Below are positions 1 to 11,354 of a stretch of DNA of 64,000 nt, piece after piece. The stretch comes from an uncultured Eubacteriales bacterium (GTDB taxonomy: Bacteria; Bacillota; Clostridia; Christensenellales; Aristaeellaceae): positions 1 through 64,000 of the forward strand of contig CADARO010000006.1 in the NCBI GenBank assembly GCA_902790345.1, given 5' to 3'. Made by a program: the position numbers and the translations under genes. The notes beneath the pieces are model-generated. The model saw nothing but the letters and a program-made list of their open reading frames with translations. It was not told the DNA's origin and did not search any database. Every line of letters starts with the position of its first letter. Within the stretch, counting starts at the first letter, position 1.

Positions 1-492
1 GTCCAGCTTGTAGTGTCCGCCCGCCATGAAGCCCTCCCACACGGAGCCCTCGGCCAGCTCGCCGTCTCCCATGAGGGTGTAAACGCGATAGCTTCGCCCG
101 TCCATCTTCCCCGCCAGCGCCATGCCCACGCACACGCTGAGGCCGTGGCCCAGGGAGCCGGAGTTCATCTCGATGCCGGGAAGGGTGTTGTGGGGGTGGC
201 CAATGTACTCGGAGCCGAATTGGGAGAACGACGCCTTCACTTCCCCGATGTCCAGGAAGCCCTTGTCCGCCAGCACGGCGTACAGGGTCTCCACGCAGTG
301 GCCCTTGGAGAGCACGAAGCGGTCCCGGTTCGGGTCCTTCGCCCGGTCGGGGGCCACGTTCATCCGGTCGTACAGGGTCAGCATGATCTCCATGCTGCTC
401 ATGTCGCCGCCGATGTGCCCGCCCCCGCCGGACACGATGATGTCCAGCACGTCCTGCCGCAGGTCGTATGCCTTGATCGCCAGATTATTCAT
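1..492 (-). CDS. Transketolase, N-terminal subunit (partial, runs off left edge)
   Basis: The 164 visible codons begin at an ATG two bases after the stop of the isomerase-like gene, so the two are probably translationally coupled. The protein has the thiamine-diphosphate signatures of the transketolase N-terminal half: a GGGGHIGGDMSSMEI stretch near residue 22 and GDGELAEGSVWEG near the visible end. In split transketolases this subunit carries the cofactor-binding part and the C-terminal subunit is a separate gene, expected beyond the left edge. Role: transfer of two-carbon ketol units in the non-oxidative pentose phosphate pathway, in the cytoplasm. Pairing with a sugar-isomerase-like gene suggests a dedicated sugar route (inference). 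That it is the split form rather than a full-length enzyme cannot be proved because the gene is cut. Confidence 0.85.
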   Translation of the reverse strand, partial: MNNLAIKAYDLRQDVLDIIVSGGGGHIGGDMSSMEIMLTLYDRMNVAPDRAKDPNRDRFVLSKGHCVETLYAVLADKGFLDIGEVKASFSQFGSEYIGHPHNTLPGIEMNSGSLGHGLSVCVGMALAGKMDGRSYRVYTLMGDGELAEGSVWEGFMAGGHYKLD

Positions 493-494
493 GC

Positions 495-1919
495 TCACAC
501 CTCGTCAAACGTCACGTCTTCGCCGTGCAGATAGGCCTTCACCTTGTCCTCGATGGGGTCGTACAGGTCCGGCTTCACGCCGATGTACTTGCAGGCCTCG
601 TACACCACCGGCACGATGTCGCCGTGGATGGCCGCCACGTGATGGATGTAGGGCCCCTCCACCACCTTGGCCTCCAGGCGCTTCAAATTGTTCACCTCCA
701 CCCACACGTAGGTGCCCCGGGTCCAGGGGCCGTCGATGCCCCGGGCGTGGCCCAGCAGGATGGAATACTCGCCCTCGTCGCCGTCGAAGCGCAAAAGGCT
801 CATGGGCCCGTGCTTGGCCTCGGCGGACACCGCGCCGTTCTGGGGGAAGGCCACCGGCACGCAGATGGTGGGCTTCTCCTTGGCCACGGAGATGGGCCAG
901 GGGCCGCAGTGCTGCAGGAGCTCCCCGTTGTCGTTGTCCGGATGGCGCACCGTCCAGTCGGAGAACATGACGCGGCGCTCATTCATGGACGCGGCCTCGG
1001 CGATGAGCTGGGAGATGGCGCCGTGGATGTCCGTCTCGCACACCACCGGGATGCCCTCCTCGTTCAGCAGGGCATTGGCGGCGCAGGGCATGATGTTGAT
1101 CTCGTCCTGCAGGGCGTTCCAGCACTGGATGGCGATGGCGTTGCAGCCATACTTTTCGGCCAGGGATTTCATGGCCACCTTCAGCGCGGCCACGTTGTGA
1201 AGGCCCTCCTCGTCGATGGAGCAGGTCATGTTTTCATGGCAGTAAGCGACGACCCTGTCCACCTCCGTCTTTTCTTCCTTCCATTTGCGCATTTCGGCAT
1301 ACAGCTCCGGCAGCGGGATGGGGGCCAGCTGGATGTTGAATTTTTCCAGCAACTCGCCCTCGTTGCACATGGTGCTCCAGAAATCAAAGGGCCGGGGGCC
1401 GATCTGCAAAATGCGAATGTGCTGGAAGACCCGCACCACGTTGCACACGGCCAGGAAATCCCTGACGCCCCGCTCGAACTCCGGGTCCTCCAGGTTGCAG
1501 TTGTTCATGTAAGTGAAGGGCACCCGGAAGCGCCGGAGCACCTTGCCCGTGGCGAACAGGCCGCACTGGCTGTCGCGAAGGCGCATGCCGTTGGCGTCCG
1601 GCCGCTCGTCCCGGGGGCCCCAGAGCAGCACAGGCACGTTCAGCGCCTTGGCCAGCCGGGCGCACTCGTATTCCGTGCCGAAATTGGCGTGGGGCAGAAA
1701 CAGGCCGTCCACCTTTTCCCGGCGGAATTTCTCGATGATCTTCTCAAGCCCCTGATCGTTGTAGAGCAGGCCCTCGTCGTTGATGTCGTCGATATCCACG
1801 AAGTCTACTTTCATTTCGCGCAGGCGGTCGGCGGTGAGTTTTCGATATTCCACGGCGGCCGGGGCACTGAAAATGGCGCGGCGGGTCGGGGCAAAGCCCA
1901 GTTTGATCTGTGCGGACAT
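495..1919 (-). CDS. L-fucose/L-arabinose isomerase-like protein
   Basis: A protein of about 474 residues resembling the fucose isomerase / arabinose isomerase superfamily: N-terminal Rossmann-like region (FAPTRRAIFSAP near residue 8), then a C-terminal half with a conserved-looking CETDIHGAISQLI and DWTVRHPDND segment. Family members are metal-dependent ketol isomerases of free sugars, but many relatives in Clostridia have no assigned substrate, so the substrate is left open. The start at 1919 is chosen because GGGAG lies 9 nt upstream; an upstream in-frame ATG at 1988 lacks such a site. It is followed 2 bp later by the transketolase subunit, suggesting isomerisation feeding a pentose phosphate step. 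A plain fucI call would be unsafe. Confidence 0.75.
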   Translation of the reverse strand: MSAQIKLGFAPTRRAIFSAPAAVEYRKLTADRLREMKVDFVDIDDINDEGLLYNDQGLEKIIEKFRREKVDGLFLPHANFGTEYECARLAKALNVPVLLWGPRDERPDANGMRLRDSQCGLFATGKVLRRFRVPFTYMNNCNLEDPEFERGVRDFLAVCNVVRVFQHIRILQIGPRPFDFWSTMCNEGELLEKFNIQLAPIPLPELYAEMRKWKEEKTEVDRVVAYCHENMTCSIDEEGLHNVAALKVAMKSLAEKYGCNAIAIQCWNALQDEINIMPCAANALLNEEGIPVVCETDIHGAISQLIAEAASMNERRVMFSDWTVRHPDNDNGELLQHCGPWPISVAKEKPTICVPVAFPQNGAVSAEAKHGPMSLLRFDGDEGEYSILLGHARGIDGPWTRGTYVWVEVNNLKRLEAKVVEGPYIHHVAAIHGDIVPVVYEACKYIGVKPDLYDPIEDKVKAYLHGEDVTFDEV

Positions 1920-1990
1920 GTAAATCGCTCCCATCATGTATTTTTCTGTGCGGTAACAAAAATCGGAGGACAGCGGCCTGTCCTCCATTA

Positions 1991-2605
1991 TTATATATGA
2001 TGACGCGTTATCTCGTCAACGTCGCGGGCGGCGTCATTTTCATCAAATCGCAGCGGATGCCCCGCCAGCGCCTCCGCCTCGGCCACTCGCCCGGCGGTCA
2101 GCAGCGCGCGGATTCGGGTGGAGGACACCGCTTCGCCCCCCGCGCACACCGCCTCAACGATCACCGGCTCGTAGTGCAGCGCCTCCCCCAGCCTTTCAAG
2201 CAGCGCGGCGTCTCCCCGGCCGAAGCGACCGTAGGAGTGATTGTAGCCCGCCACCACGGCCCGGGGCCGCAGCTTCTCTGCCACCCGGGCCAGATAAGCC
2301 TCCGGCGACAGCGCGGCGAATGCCGGCGTAAACGCCTCCTCGATGAGCACGTCCAGCCCCAGCGCCGCCAGCAGCCGCGCCCGCTCCGCCCGGGAGGTCA
2401 GGGGCGGCGGCACCGCCTCCGGCCGGATGAGGGAAAGCGGATGCCGGTCGAAGGTGAGGGCCGCGGCGGGCAGATCGTATGCCCGGGCCAGCGCCACGGC
2501 CGTCTCGATCAGCTTCGCGTGGCCCAGGTGCACGCCGTCGAAGGTGCCCAGCGCCACCACGCAGCCCGGCCCGTCGAATTCATCCATGGAATGCAGTATG
2601 CGCAT
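1991..2605 (-). CDS. ribF: FAD synthetase (RibF) lacking the riboflavin kinase domain
   Basis: 204 residues covering only the N-terminal FMN adenylyltransferase domain of RibF: nucleotidyltransferase motif GTFDGVHLGHAKLI near residue 20 and the SSTRIR motif near residue 163. Bifunctional RibF proteins are about 310 residues and continue into a riboflavin kinase domain; here the protein diverges right after the linker (GHPLRF) and ends 17 residues later. The product could adenylylate FMN to FAD but should not phosphorylate riboflavin. Its ATG overlaps the truB stop by one base (TGATG), as expected for the last gene of the rimP-truB-ribF operon. Whether this is a natural single-domain form or a 3' deletion is unclear. 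Confidence 0.85.
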   Translation of the reverse strand: MRILHSMDEFDGPGCVVALGTFDGVHLGHAKLIETAVALARAYDLPAAALTFDRHPLSLIRPEAVPPPLTSRAERARLLAALGLDVLIEEAFTPAFAALSPEAYLARVAEKLRPRAVVAGYNHSYGRFGRGDAALLERLGEALHYEPVIVEAVCAGGEAVSSTRIRALLTAGRVAEAEALAGHPLRFDENDAARDVDEITRHHI

Positions 2606-3504
2606 CAGTGTCTCTCCATCAGCATGGCCTTGAACCGCAGCAGACCTTCCTCGTCCATCCGCGCCATGCCGGCAAACGTATTCTCCACATAGACCCGGGC
2701 GATCTCGCCGGGAGCCAGGGCCGTGCTATGCCAGTCGGAAGGAATGGGCTGACCGTTCATGACCTGCCATTCATAGCGCTCGTCCAGCCGCACGGCGGGA
2801 TAAGCGGCCAGCGGCTCGTCCATGGGCCGAAGCAGTTTCTCGATCTCCCCCGCCTCCGCCGCCGCCTTCAGCTCCTCCAGCGTGGCGGCGTCGCTCAACG
2901 AAAAACAGCCCGCTTCGCTGCGCAGCAGAAACGCCATGTGTCCGCCCACCCCCAGCTCCCGGCCGATGTCGTGGCACAGGGTGCGGATGTACACGCCCTT
3001 GCCGCAGGAAACCCGCAGCATGTGCCGGTCCGCGCCGGACTGACCCAGGTACTCGATGCCGTGCACCGTCACCCGGCGGGGCTCCAGTTCGATGGCCTCG
3101 CCCCGGCGGGCCAGGTCGTACATGCGCTGTCCGTCCCGCTTGATGGCGGAATAGGCCGGCGGGATCTGGTCGATCTCCCCCACGAAGCGGGGCAGCGACG
3201 CGCGAATGGCCTCCGGCGTCACCGCTGAGGCGTCATGCCGGGCCACGACGGAGCCCGTGGCGTCCTGGGTGTCGGTCTCCAGCCCCAGGCGCAGCTCGGC
3301 GATGTAGGTCTTCTTCTTGTCGATGATGTAGTCGAACAGCCGGGCTGCCTTGCCCACGCACACGGGCAGCACGCCCGCCGCGTCCGGGTCCAGCGTGCCG
3401 CCGTGGCCCACCCGGGTGCCCCGGGGCAGCAGGCGGCGCACAAAGCCCACCGCGTCGTTGGAGCTCATGCCCGGGGGCTTGAGCAGGTTGATAAATCCGT
3501 CCAT
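2605..3504 (-). CDS. truB: tRNA pseudouridine(55) synthase TruB
   Basis: 299 residues, the normal length for TruB. It begins MDGFINLLKPPGMSSNDAV, followed by GHGGTLDPDAAGVLPV, the motif II region whose aspartate is the catalytic nucleophile that makes pseudouridine 55 in the T-loop of tRNAs. A C-terminal PUA-like extension follows from about residue 230. It sits between nrnA (21 bp upstream) and ribF (1 bp overlap) in the translation operon, the same order as in Bacillus and many Clostridia. Nothing unusual is visible. Confidence 0.97.
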   Translation of the reverse strand: MDGFINLLKPPGMSSNDAVGFVRRLLPRGTRVGHGGTLDPDAAGVLPVCVGKAARLFDYIIDKKKTYIAELRLGLETDTQDATGSVVARHDASAVTPEAIRASLPRFVGEIDQIPPAYSAIKRDGQRMYDLARRGEAIELEPRRVTVHGIEYLGQSGADRHMLRVSCGKGVYIRTLCHDIGRELGVGGHMAFLLRSEAGCFSLSDAATLEELKAAAEAGEIEKLLRPMDEPLAAYPAVRLDERYEWQVMNGQPIPSDWHSTALAPGEIARVYVENTFAGMARMDEEGLLRFKAMLMERH

Positions 3505-3525
3505 CTTCCGTGTCTCTCCCGTTCG

Positions 3526-4491
3526 TCAGCCCTTCAGCGCCGCCCGGGCCGCGTCCATCACGGTCGCCACCGCGTCGTCGAAACCCGTTTCCAGCGTGAC
3601 GCCGGCGGCCTTGGCGTGTCCGCCGCCCCCCAGAGGAACCAGCATGGCGGCCACGTTGATGGCGCCCTTGGAGCGGGCGCTGAACTTCACCGCGCCCTCC
3701 AGCTCCACCGCCAGCAGGGCGATGTCCACCCCTGCCGCGTCGATGCCGAAGTTCACGATGCCCTCCGTGTCCGCGTTCACCGCGCCGCAGGCCTCAAAAT
3801 CGGCCCGCCGCACCCGCATCAGCGCCAGGCGGCCGCCATCGCTGAACTCGACGCCACCCAGTGCCCGGCCCAGCAGCTTTGTGCGCGCCACGGTGCGGCG
3901 GCGGAACAGCCGGTAGTTCAGCTCGCTCAGGTCAAGCCCGGTCTCCAGGCACCGCGCCGCCAGGTTCAGGCTCTCGGGGGTGGTGCAGTCGAAGCTGAAA
4001 TTGCCAGTGTCGGTGGCGATGGCCACGTACAGGCACAGGGCCAGCTTCTCGTCCAGCCCCACGCCCAGCGCCTCCATCACCTCGCCCACCAGCTCCCCCG
4101 CCGCCGCGGCTTTGGCGTCCACCAGCGCGGCGGAAGCGGGAACGTCGTTGGCCAGGTGATGATCCACGCAGGCCAGGGGCAGCTCGGGCCGGATGAGCGC
4201 GGCGGCCCGGCCGAAGCGGCTCTGGGCCGCGCAGTCCACGCAGACGACCGCCTCCGGCTCAAAGGGGATATCCTCCGGCAGGAAGAGAGTCCCTTCCGCC
4301 GGCAGCATATCCAGAAAATCCGGCGCGCCGTCCTGGCAGCAGGCGAAGGCCTGTTTGCCCAGCCCTCTGAGGGCCAGCGCCAGGGCGATGGAGGAGCCCA
4401 GGGCGTCGCCGTCCGGGTGCAGGTGCGTGAGGATGGCGAATCGGTCGTGGTCTCTGAGCCACCGGGCGATGTCAGGTGTTGCCGTCCTCAT
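3526..4491 (-). CDS. nrnA: DHH-family oligoribonuclease / pAp phosphatase NrnA
   Basis: 321 residues with the DHH phosphoesterase layout: THLHPDGDALGSS near residue 23, CVDCAAQ near residue 90, VDHHLAND near residue 112 (the DHH motif for Mn2+), and the DHHA1 domain ending in the GGGGHAKAAG signature near residue 285. NrnA degrades nanoRNA 2-5 nt long and dephosphorylates pAp in the cytoplasm. The start overlaps the end of rbfA by 20 bp, indicating translational coupling. The rbfA-nrnA-truB order is standard in Firmicutes. Confidence 0.95.
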   Translation of the reverse strand: MRTATPDIARWLRDHDRFAILTHLHPDGDALGSSIALALALRGLGKQAFACCQDGAPDFLDMLPAEGTLFLPEDIPFEPEAVVCVDCAAQSRFGRAAALIRPELPLACVDHHLANDVPASAALVDAKAAAAGELVGEVMEALGVGLDEKLALCLYVAIATDTGNFSFDCTTPESLNLAARCLETGLDLSELNYRLFRRRTVARTKLLGRALGGVEFSDGGRLALMRVRRADFEACGAVNADTEGIVNFGIDAAGVDIALLAVELEGAVKFSARSKGAINVAAMLVPLGGGGHAKAAGVTLETGFDDAVATVMDAARAALKG

Positions 4492-4837
4492 GAGGCGCCT
4501 CCGTCTTTTTGAGAATCTCGTTGATGTGCGCGGCGTACTCGATGTTGGTGTCCAGCTCGAAGATGAGCTCGGGGGTATAGCGCAGCATCATCCGATGGGA
4601 CAGCTCCCGGCGGATGAAGCCCGAGGCCTTCTTCAGCGCTTCCATCATGGGGGCGCGCAGGTCGTTTTCCAGGATGCTCACCCGCACCTTGCAGTAGCGC
4701 AGGTCCCGGGTGGCCTCGGCGCGGACGATGGAATAGGTGCCCGCGATGCGCGGGTCGCGCACGTCCTCCCGGATGATCTTGTCCACCTCCCGGCGGATCT
4801 CTTCTGAAATGCGGTCTACTCGTTCATATGAGGGCAT
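4472..4837 (-). CDS. rbfA: Ribosome-binding factor A
   Basis: 121 residues, typical RbfA length. Begins MPSYERVDRISEEIRREVDK, then the KH-like domain with DPRIAGTYSIVRAEATRDLRY, the usual family core. RbfA binds the 30S subunit and assists late 16S rRNA maturation. A strong GGAGG lies 7 nt upstream of the ATG. It is downstream of the M29 aminopeptidase (47 bp) rather than of infB, where many Firmicutes have ylxP-rbfA. Confidence 0.95.
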   Translation of the reverse strand: MPSYERVDRISEEIRREVDKIIREDVRDPRIAGTYSIVRAEATRDLRYCKVRVSILENDLRAPMMEALKKASGFIRRELSHRMMLRYTPELIFELDTNIEYAAHINEILKKTEAPHEDGNT

Positions 4838-4884
4838 GGTGTACCTCCGAATTGTTTAATGGTTTCAGGTCTTTCCGGCGCCTG

Positions 4885-6108
4885 TCAGAACGCCCACCTG
4901 CCACGCCGGAAGATGGGAACGGTCCTGCCGTCGCGGGTGACGGCGTCGATGTCGAGGCCCTCATACCCGATCATAAAATCATTGTGCTCCATGGAGTCGT
5001 TGACGCCCAGGGCGCGGCACTCCTCCAGCGTCCTGTTCTCGAAGCCCCTGATCGTGTCCGCGAAGCCCATGCCCAGGGCCAGATGGCAGGCGGCGTTCTC
5101 GTCGAAGAGGGTTTCGTAAAACAGCAGGCCCGACTGGGAGATCGGGGAATCGACGGGAACTAGCGCGCATTCGCCCAGATAGGCGGCGCCCTCGTCCATG
5201 GAAATCATCTGCTCCAGAAGGGTTTGGTTCTTCTCGGCCCTGACCTCGACGGCCCTGCCGTTTTCAAAGCGGATGGAGAAGTTCTCGATGAGCTCGCCCT
5301 GGTAGGACAGGGGCTTGGTGGCGTAGACCACGCCCTCCGCCTTGCCGCGCATCGGGGAGATGAAGCACTCCTCGGTGGGGATGTTGGGGTTGAAGAACAC
5401 GCCCTGCAGGCTGGTATCACCGCCGCCCTTGAATTCAGCCTCGGGAATCATGCCCACGGTCAGGTCGGTGCCGTTGTCGCCCCTGTAACGCAGCTCGGCG
5501 ATGCCCAGGCTGTTGAGGTAAGCGCAGCGGTCGGCAAGATCCCTGTCATGGGCCTGCCACGCCGCTTCGGGATCCTCGGTGACGCGGGAGGTGAACAGAA
5601 TGGCCTCCCACAGCTTCTCGACGGCCTGGCCCCGCGGCAGGCCCGGAAAGAGCTTCTTCGCCCAGGCCACGCCTGGAACCGCCGCGATGCACCACTGATA
5701 CCTGTTCTCCATCTGGTCCAGGTAGGGCTTGACGATGGGGTACCTCTTCTGATCGGCCTTCGCCATTTTTTTCTGATTGATGCCCTTCAGCCCGTCGGGG
5801 TCCTCCGAGGTCAGGTAAATCCGGCAGGGAAGGGTGTCCACGTAGTACTGATACCGGGCCTTTTCCCACGCCTCCACCTTCGACATGGCGGTCACGGTCT
5901 GATGGCGGACGTGGAGCTTCTCCAGCGGCTGGTAGCTGAACTCAACCTTGACCTTCGCGGCCCCGGCCTTGTAGCACTCGTCCACCAGCAGCTCGACGAA
6001 TTTCGGCTGATCGAGATCGCAGCCGATGATCACTTCCTGTCCCTTCTGGATGTTGACGCCCACCCGCGCGATCAGGCGGGCATATTTGCGAAGAATCGTC
6101 TGTTTCAT
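4885..6108 (-). CDS. M29-family aminopeptidase
   Basis: About 407 residues, resembling thermophilic aminopeptidases of family M29 (AmpS/AmpT/PepS type): the N-terminal GVNIQKGQEVIIGCDLDQPKFV and the C-terminal region with NDSMEHNDFMIGYEGLDIDA match the family's metal-binding end. These are cytoplasmic dimetal exopeptidases releasing N-terminal amino acids. The start at 6108 is preferred over ATG 6114 because AGGGAG lies 7 nt upstream of it, too close to the first ATG. The gene lies between infB and rbfA, a place usually held by ylxP or nothing, and is separated from infB by a terminator hairpin, so it may be expressed partly by readthrough. There is no obvious functional link to translation. 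Confidence 0.88.
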   Translation of the reverse strand: MKQTILRKYARLIARVGVNIQKGQEVIIGCDLDQPKFVELLVDECYKAGAAKVKVEFSYQPLEKLHVRHQTVTAMSKVEAWEKARYQYYVDTLPCRIYLTSEDPDGLKGINQKKMAKADQKRYPIVKPYLDQMENRYQWCIAAVPGVAWAKKLFPGLPRGQAVEKLWEAILFTSRVTEDPEAAWQAHDRDLADRCAYLNSLGIAELRYRGDNGTDLTVGMIPEAEFKGGGDTSLQGVFFNPNIPTEECFISPMRGKAEGVVYATKPLSYQGELIENFSIRFENGRAVEVRAEKNQTLLEQMISMDEGAAYLGECALVPVDSPISQSGLLFYETLFDENAACHLALGMGFADTIRGFENRTLEECRALGVNDSMEHNDFMIGYEGLDIDAVTRDGRTVPIFRRGRWAF

Positions 6109-6159
6109 GCGCATTCTCCCTGGCGCGCGAATCCGCGCCCATCATTTTTTCACATAAAC

Positions 6160-6190
6160 AGGGGGATGCTTTCACCGAAAACATCCCCCT
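6160..6190 (-). terminator. Intrinsic terminator-like hairpin after infB
   Basis: A 9-bp perfect stem (AGGGGGATG pairing with CATCCCCCT) with a 13-nt loop, 56 bp after the infB stop. On the minus strand it is followed by TGTTTATG, a weak T tract, so partial termination or attenuation between infB and the aminopeptidase/rbfA genes is more likely than a full stop. Confidence 0.6.
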
Positions 6191-6245
6191 ACTCTGATTT
6201 CTGCCGAACGATTCCGGTTTATTCAGGCTGATTCATCGAGGCGTG

Positions 6246-8981
<2,736 letters not shown>

Positions 8982-8993
8982 GCACCCCCGAGT

Positions 8994-9311
8994 TTAATCA
9001 ATCGATTGTTTGGCAGCGTCCTCCAGCAGCGCCGCGAGGCGCTCCGCGAAGGCCCTGTCTGTGATGGCGGCGACCATGCGGCCGCTCTTGCCGATCGCCT
9101 GGCCCAGCTCTCCCGCCGGAACCAGCCGATATGGAACATTGTAATACGCGCAGGCGTCGGTCACGGCCTTTCGCGTGGCCGGCGACGCCCCCGCGTCGAT
9201 GAGGATCAGATGGGCCGAACCGGCCCTGATGAGCTTGTCGCAGGCGTCCGCGCCGCTCTGCACGCGGCCGGCCCGCATGGCCAGGCCCAGCGAGCCCAGC
9301 GCCCGGTTCAC
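8994..9311 (-). CDS. ylxQ: L7Ae-family RNA-binding protein YlxQ
   Basis: 105 residues with the L7Ae/L30e/Gadd45 fold signature: LGSLGLAMRAGRVQSGADA, then LILIDAGASPATRK and VPAGELGQAIGKSGR. Relatives bind kink-turn RNAs; YlxQ itself sits between rnpM and infB in many Firmicutes. Its ATG overlaps the rnpM stop by 4 bp (ATGA), so it is coupled to it. Its specific RNA partner is not known from sequence. Confidence 0.9.
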   Translation of the reverse strand: MNRALGSLGLAMRAGRVQSGADACDKLIRAGSAHLILIDAGASPATRKAVTDACAYYNVPYRLVPAGELGQAIGKSGRMVAAITDRAFAERLAALLEDAAKQSID

Positions 9312-9589
9312 GGCTGCGCCTCCGCCAGCTCAAGCTCCCGCCTGAGCTGCTCGAACACCTCCGGCGCGATGGCGCATTCCAGCTGGCGCTCCAGCGCGCG
9401 GATCTTCATGGCCTTGTTCAGGCACTCCGCCCGGCGGCAGATGTAGGCGCCCCGGCCGGGAGCCTTGCCCACGTGGTCGAAGGAAATGACGCCCTCCGGC
9501 GATTTGACCACCCGCAGAAGCTCCTTCTTGGGGAACATCTCGCGGCATCCCACGCACATGCGCATGGGGATTTTGCGCTGCTTGAGCAC
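9308..9589 (-). CDS. rnpM: RNase P modulator RnpM (YlxR, DUF448)
   Basis: 93 residues with the YlxR signature: RMCVGCREMFPKKELLRVVK near the N-terminus and GRGAYICRRAECL near residue 47. The family is an RNA-binding fold; the Bacillus homologue has been described as a modulator of RNase P. It lies between nusA (28 bp upstream) and ylxQ (4 bp overlap). The conserved cysteines of the family (CVGC, YIC) are present. Confidence 0.92.
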   Translation of the reverse strand: MLKQRKIPMRMCVGCREMFPKKELLRVVKSPEGVISFDHVGKAPGRGAYICRRAECLNKAMKIRALERQLECAIAPEVFEQLRRELELAEAQP

Positions 9590-9617
9590 GCCTTGCTTCC
9601 TCCCGTTCCGTCGGGCC

Positions 9618-10730
9618 TCAGAGGGTCTCGCCCTCAGCCTGCAGCTCGTCCGCCATGGCGGCGATCTGAGCCTGACTCTTGATGTCGATCTTCCAGCCGG
9701 TCAGCTTGGCGGCCAGGCGGGCGTTCTGGCCCTCCTTGCCGATGGCCAGGGACAGCTGGTTGTCCGGCACGATGATGCGCGCCGTCTTTTCCTTTTCGTT
9801 GATGGCCACGTTCAGAACCCGGGCGGGGTTCAGGGCGTTGGCGATGTACTCGGCGGGCTCGGAGGACCAGCGGATGATGTCGATCTTCTCGGTCTTCAGC
9901 TCGGCCACCACGTTTTCAACGCGCATGCCCCTGGGGCCCACGCAGGCGCCCACCGGGTCCACCATGGGATCGGTGGAGAACACGGCCATCTTGGTGCGGG
10001 AGCCGGCCTCCCGGGCGATGGACTTGATCTGCACCACGCCGGACTGGATCTCCGGCACCTCGATCTCAAACAGCCGCTTCACCAGGCCGGAATGGGTGCG
10101 GGACACCATGATCTGCGGGCCCCGGCTGGTCTTGTTGACCTCCAGCACGTACACCTTCACGCGGTCGTTCACCTTGAACTCCTCGCCCGGCATCTGCTGG
10201 GCGGCCTCCAGCACGCCCTCGGTGCGGCCCAGCTCCACGTAGACGTCCTTGCCCTCGATGCGCTGCACCAGCGCGGTGAGGATCTCGTTTTCCTTCTCGA
10301 TGTATTCGTTGTAGATGTTGCCCCGCTCCGCCTCGCGGATCTTCTGGACAACCACCTGCTTGGCGGTCTGCGCGGCGATGCGCCCGAACTGCCGGGGCGT
10401 GATCTTCTCCTCGATCAGGTCGCCGATGCCGTAGACCGGGTTGATCTGGCGCGCCTCGGTCAGGCTGATCTCGCTCTGGGGATCCTCGGGCTCCTCGGTC
10501 ACGATCTTGCGGGCGAACACCTCCACCTCGCCGCGGTCGCGGTCGATGCTGACGCGCACGTTGCCGCTGTTCACGCCGGAGCCGGAGTAGTTGCGCTTGT
10601 AGGCAGCCACCAGGGCGCTCTCGATGGCGGTAAACAGCATTTCGCGGTCGATATGGCGTTCGTTGGCCAGGTCATTCAGGGCCTCGATGAATTCATTGGC
10701 GGGATTGGGCGCGGCTTTCGCAGCTTTCAT
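9618..10730 (-). CDS. nusA: Transcription termination/antitermination factor NusA
   Basis: 370 residues. N-terminal RNA-polymerase-binding domain (NEFIEALNDLANERHIDREM), S1 domain around residues 130-200, and two KH domains including VDPVGACVGPRGMRVENVV and LAIGKEGQNARLAAKLTGWK. This is the short Firmicute form without the C-terminal acidic repeats of enterobacterial NusA. It acts at RNA polymerase in pausing and termination. GGAGG lies 10 nt before the ATG, and the gene starts 20 bp after rimP. Confidence 0.96.
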   Translation of the reverse strand: MKAAKAAPNPANEFIEALNDLANERHIDREMLFTAIESALVAAYKRNYSGSGVNSGNVRVSIDRDRGEVEVFARKIVTEEPEDPQSEISLTEARQINPVYGIGDLIEEKITPRQFGRIAAQTAKQVVVQKIREAERGNIYNEYIEKENEILTALVQRIEGKDVYVELGRTEGVLEAAQQMPGEEFKVNDRVKVYVLEVNKTSRGPQIMVSRTHSGLVKRLFEIEVPEIQSGVVQIKSIAREAGSRTKMAVFSTDPMVDPVGACVGPRGMRVENVVAELKTEKIDIIRWSSEPAEYIANALNPARVLNVAINEKEKTARIIVPDNQLSLAIGKEGQNARLAAKLTGWKIDIKSQAQIAAMADELQAEGETL

Positions 10731-10750
10731 AGCAGGGGTTCCTCCATCAT

Positions 10751-11311
10751 CTATTCAATGTCGTCTTCGTCTTCTTCGATGTCTTCGTCGTCCGGCTCGC
10801 CGCCGTCCTCCAGGTCGAACACGTCGCCCAGGGCGGCGTCGATGGCCTCCTCGTCCAGCTCGATCACCGGGGCCACCTGCGCCACCAGTTTGTGGGGGAA
10901 GGCGCGCTCCTGTCCGTCGATCTCGATGACCACGCTGCCGTCCACCAGGCCCACCAGCTGGCCCGTGAAGGCCTTCTGGCCCTCCATGGCCTTGTAGAGG
11001 CGCACCTCGACGGTCTGGCCCTTGGCCCGCTCGAAGTCGGCGGGCTTCTTCAGCGGCCGGTCCGCGCCGGGAGAGCAGACCTCCATGTAGTCGTACTCCA
11101 CGTCGTCCATCAGGGGCAGCACCGCCCGGTGGAAGGTCTCCAGCGCGTCCAGGTCGACGCCCTCGCTCTTGTCGATGAAGAAGCGCAGGAACTTCCCCGT
11201 GCTCTCCTTCGCCAGCTCCACGTCCACCAGCTCCAGGCCCAGCTGCTCGGCCAGCTTTCGGGCGGTGGGCTCCACATATCCGGACAAAGTGTGCTTCATA
11301 GGCGTCGGCAT
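10751..11311 (-). CDS. rimP: Ribosome maturation factor RimP
   Basis: 186 residues. N-terminal domain with the family pattern ELVDVELAKESTGKFLRFFIDKSEGVDLD and VCSPGADRPLKKPADFERA, and a C-terminal SH3-like domain. It ends in an unusually acidic tail rich in Asp/Glu (about 25 residues) not needed in the family. RimP assists 30S assembly. It is the first gene of the operon. ATG 11311 and ATG 11299 are both possible; the GGAG two bases before the first favours the second by spacing, but the call is uncertain. Confidence 0.93.
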   Translation of the reverse strand: MPTPMKHTLSGYVEPTARKLAEQLGLELVDVELAKESTGKFLRFFIDKSEGVDLDALETFHRAVLPLMDDVEYDYMEVCSPGADRPLKKPADFERAKGQTVEVRLYKAMEGQKAFTGQLVGLVDGSVVIEIDGQERAFPHKLVAQVAPVIELDEEAIDAALGDVFDLEDGGEPDDEDIEEDEDDIE

Positions 11312-11354
11312 GCTCCATTCAGGCCCGTTTCAGGCCGTAATCTGTATACAACAG

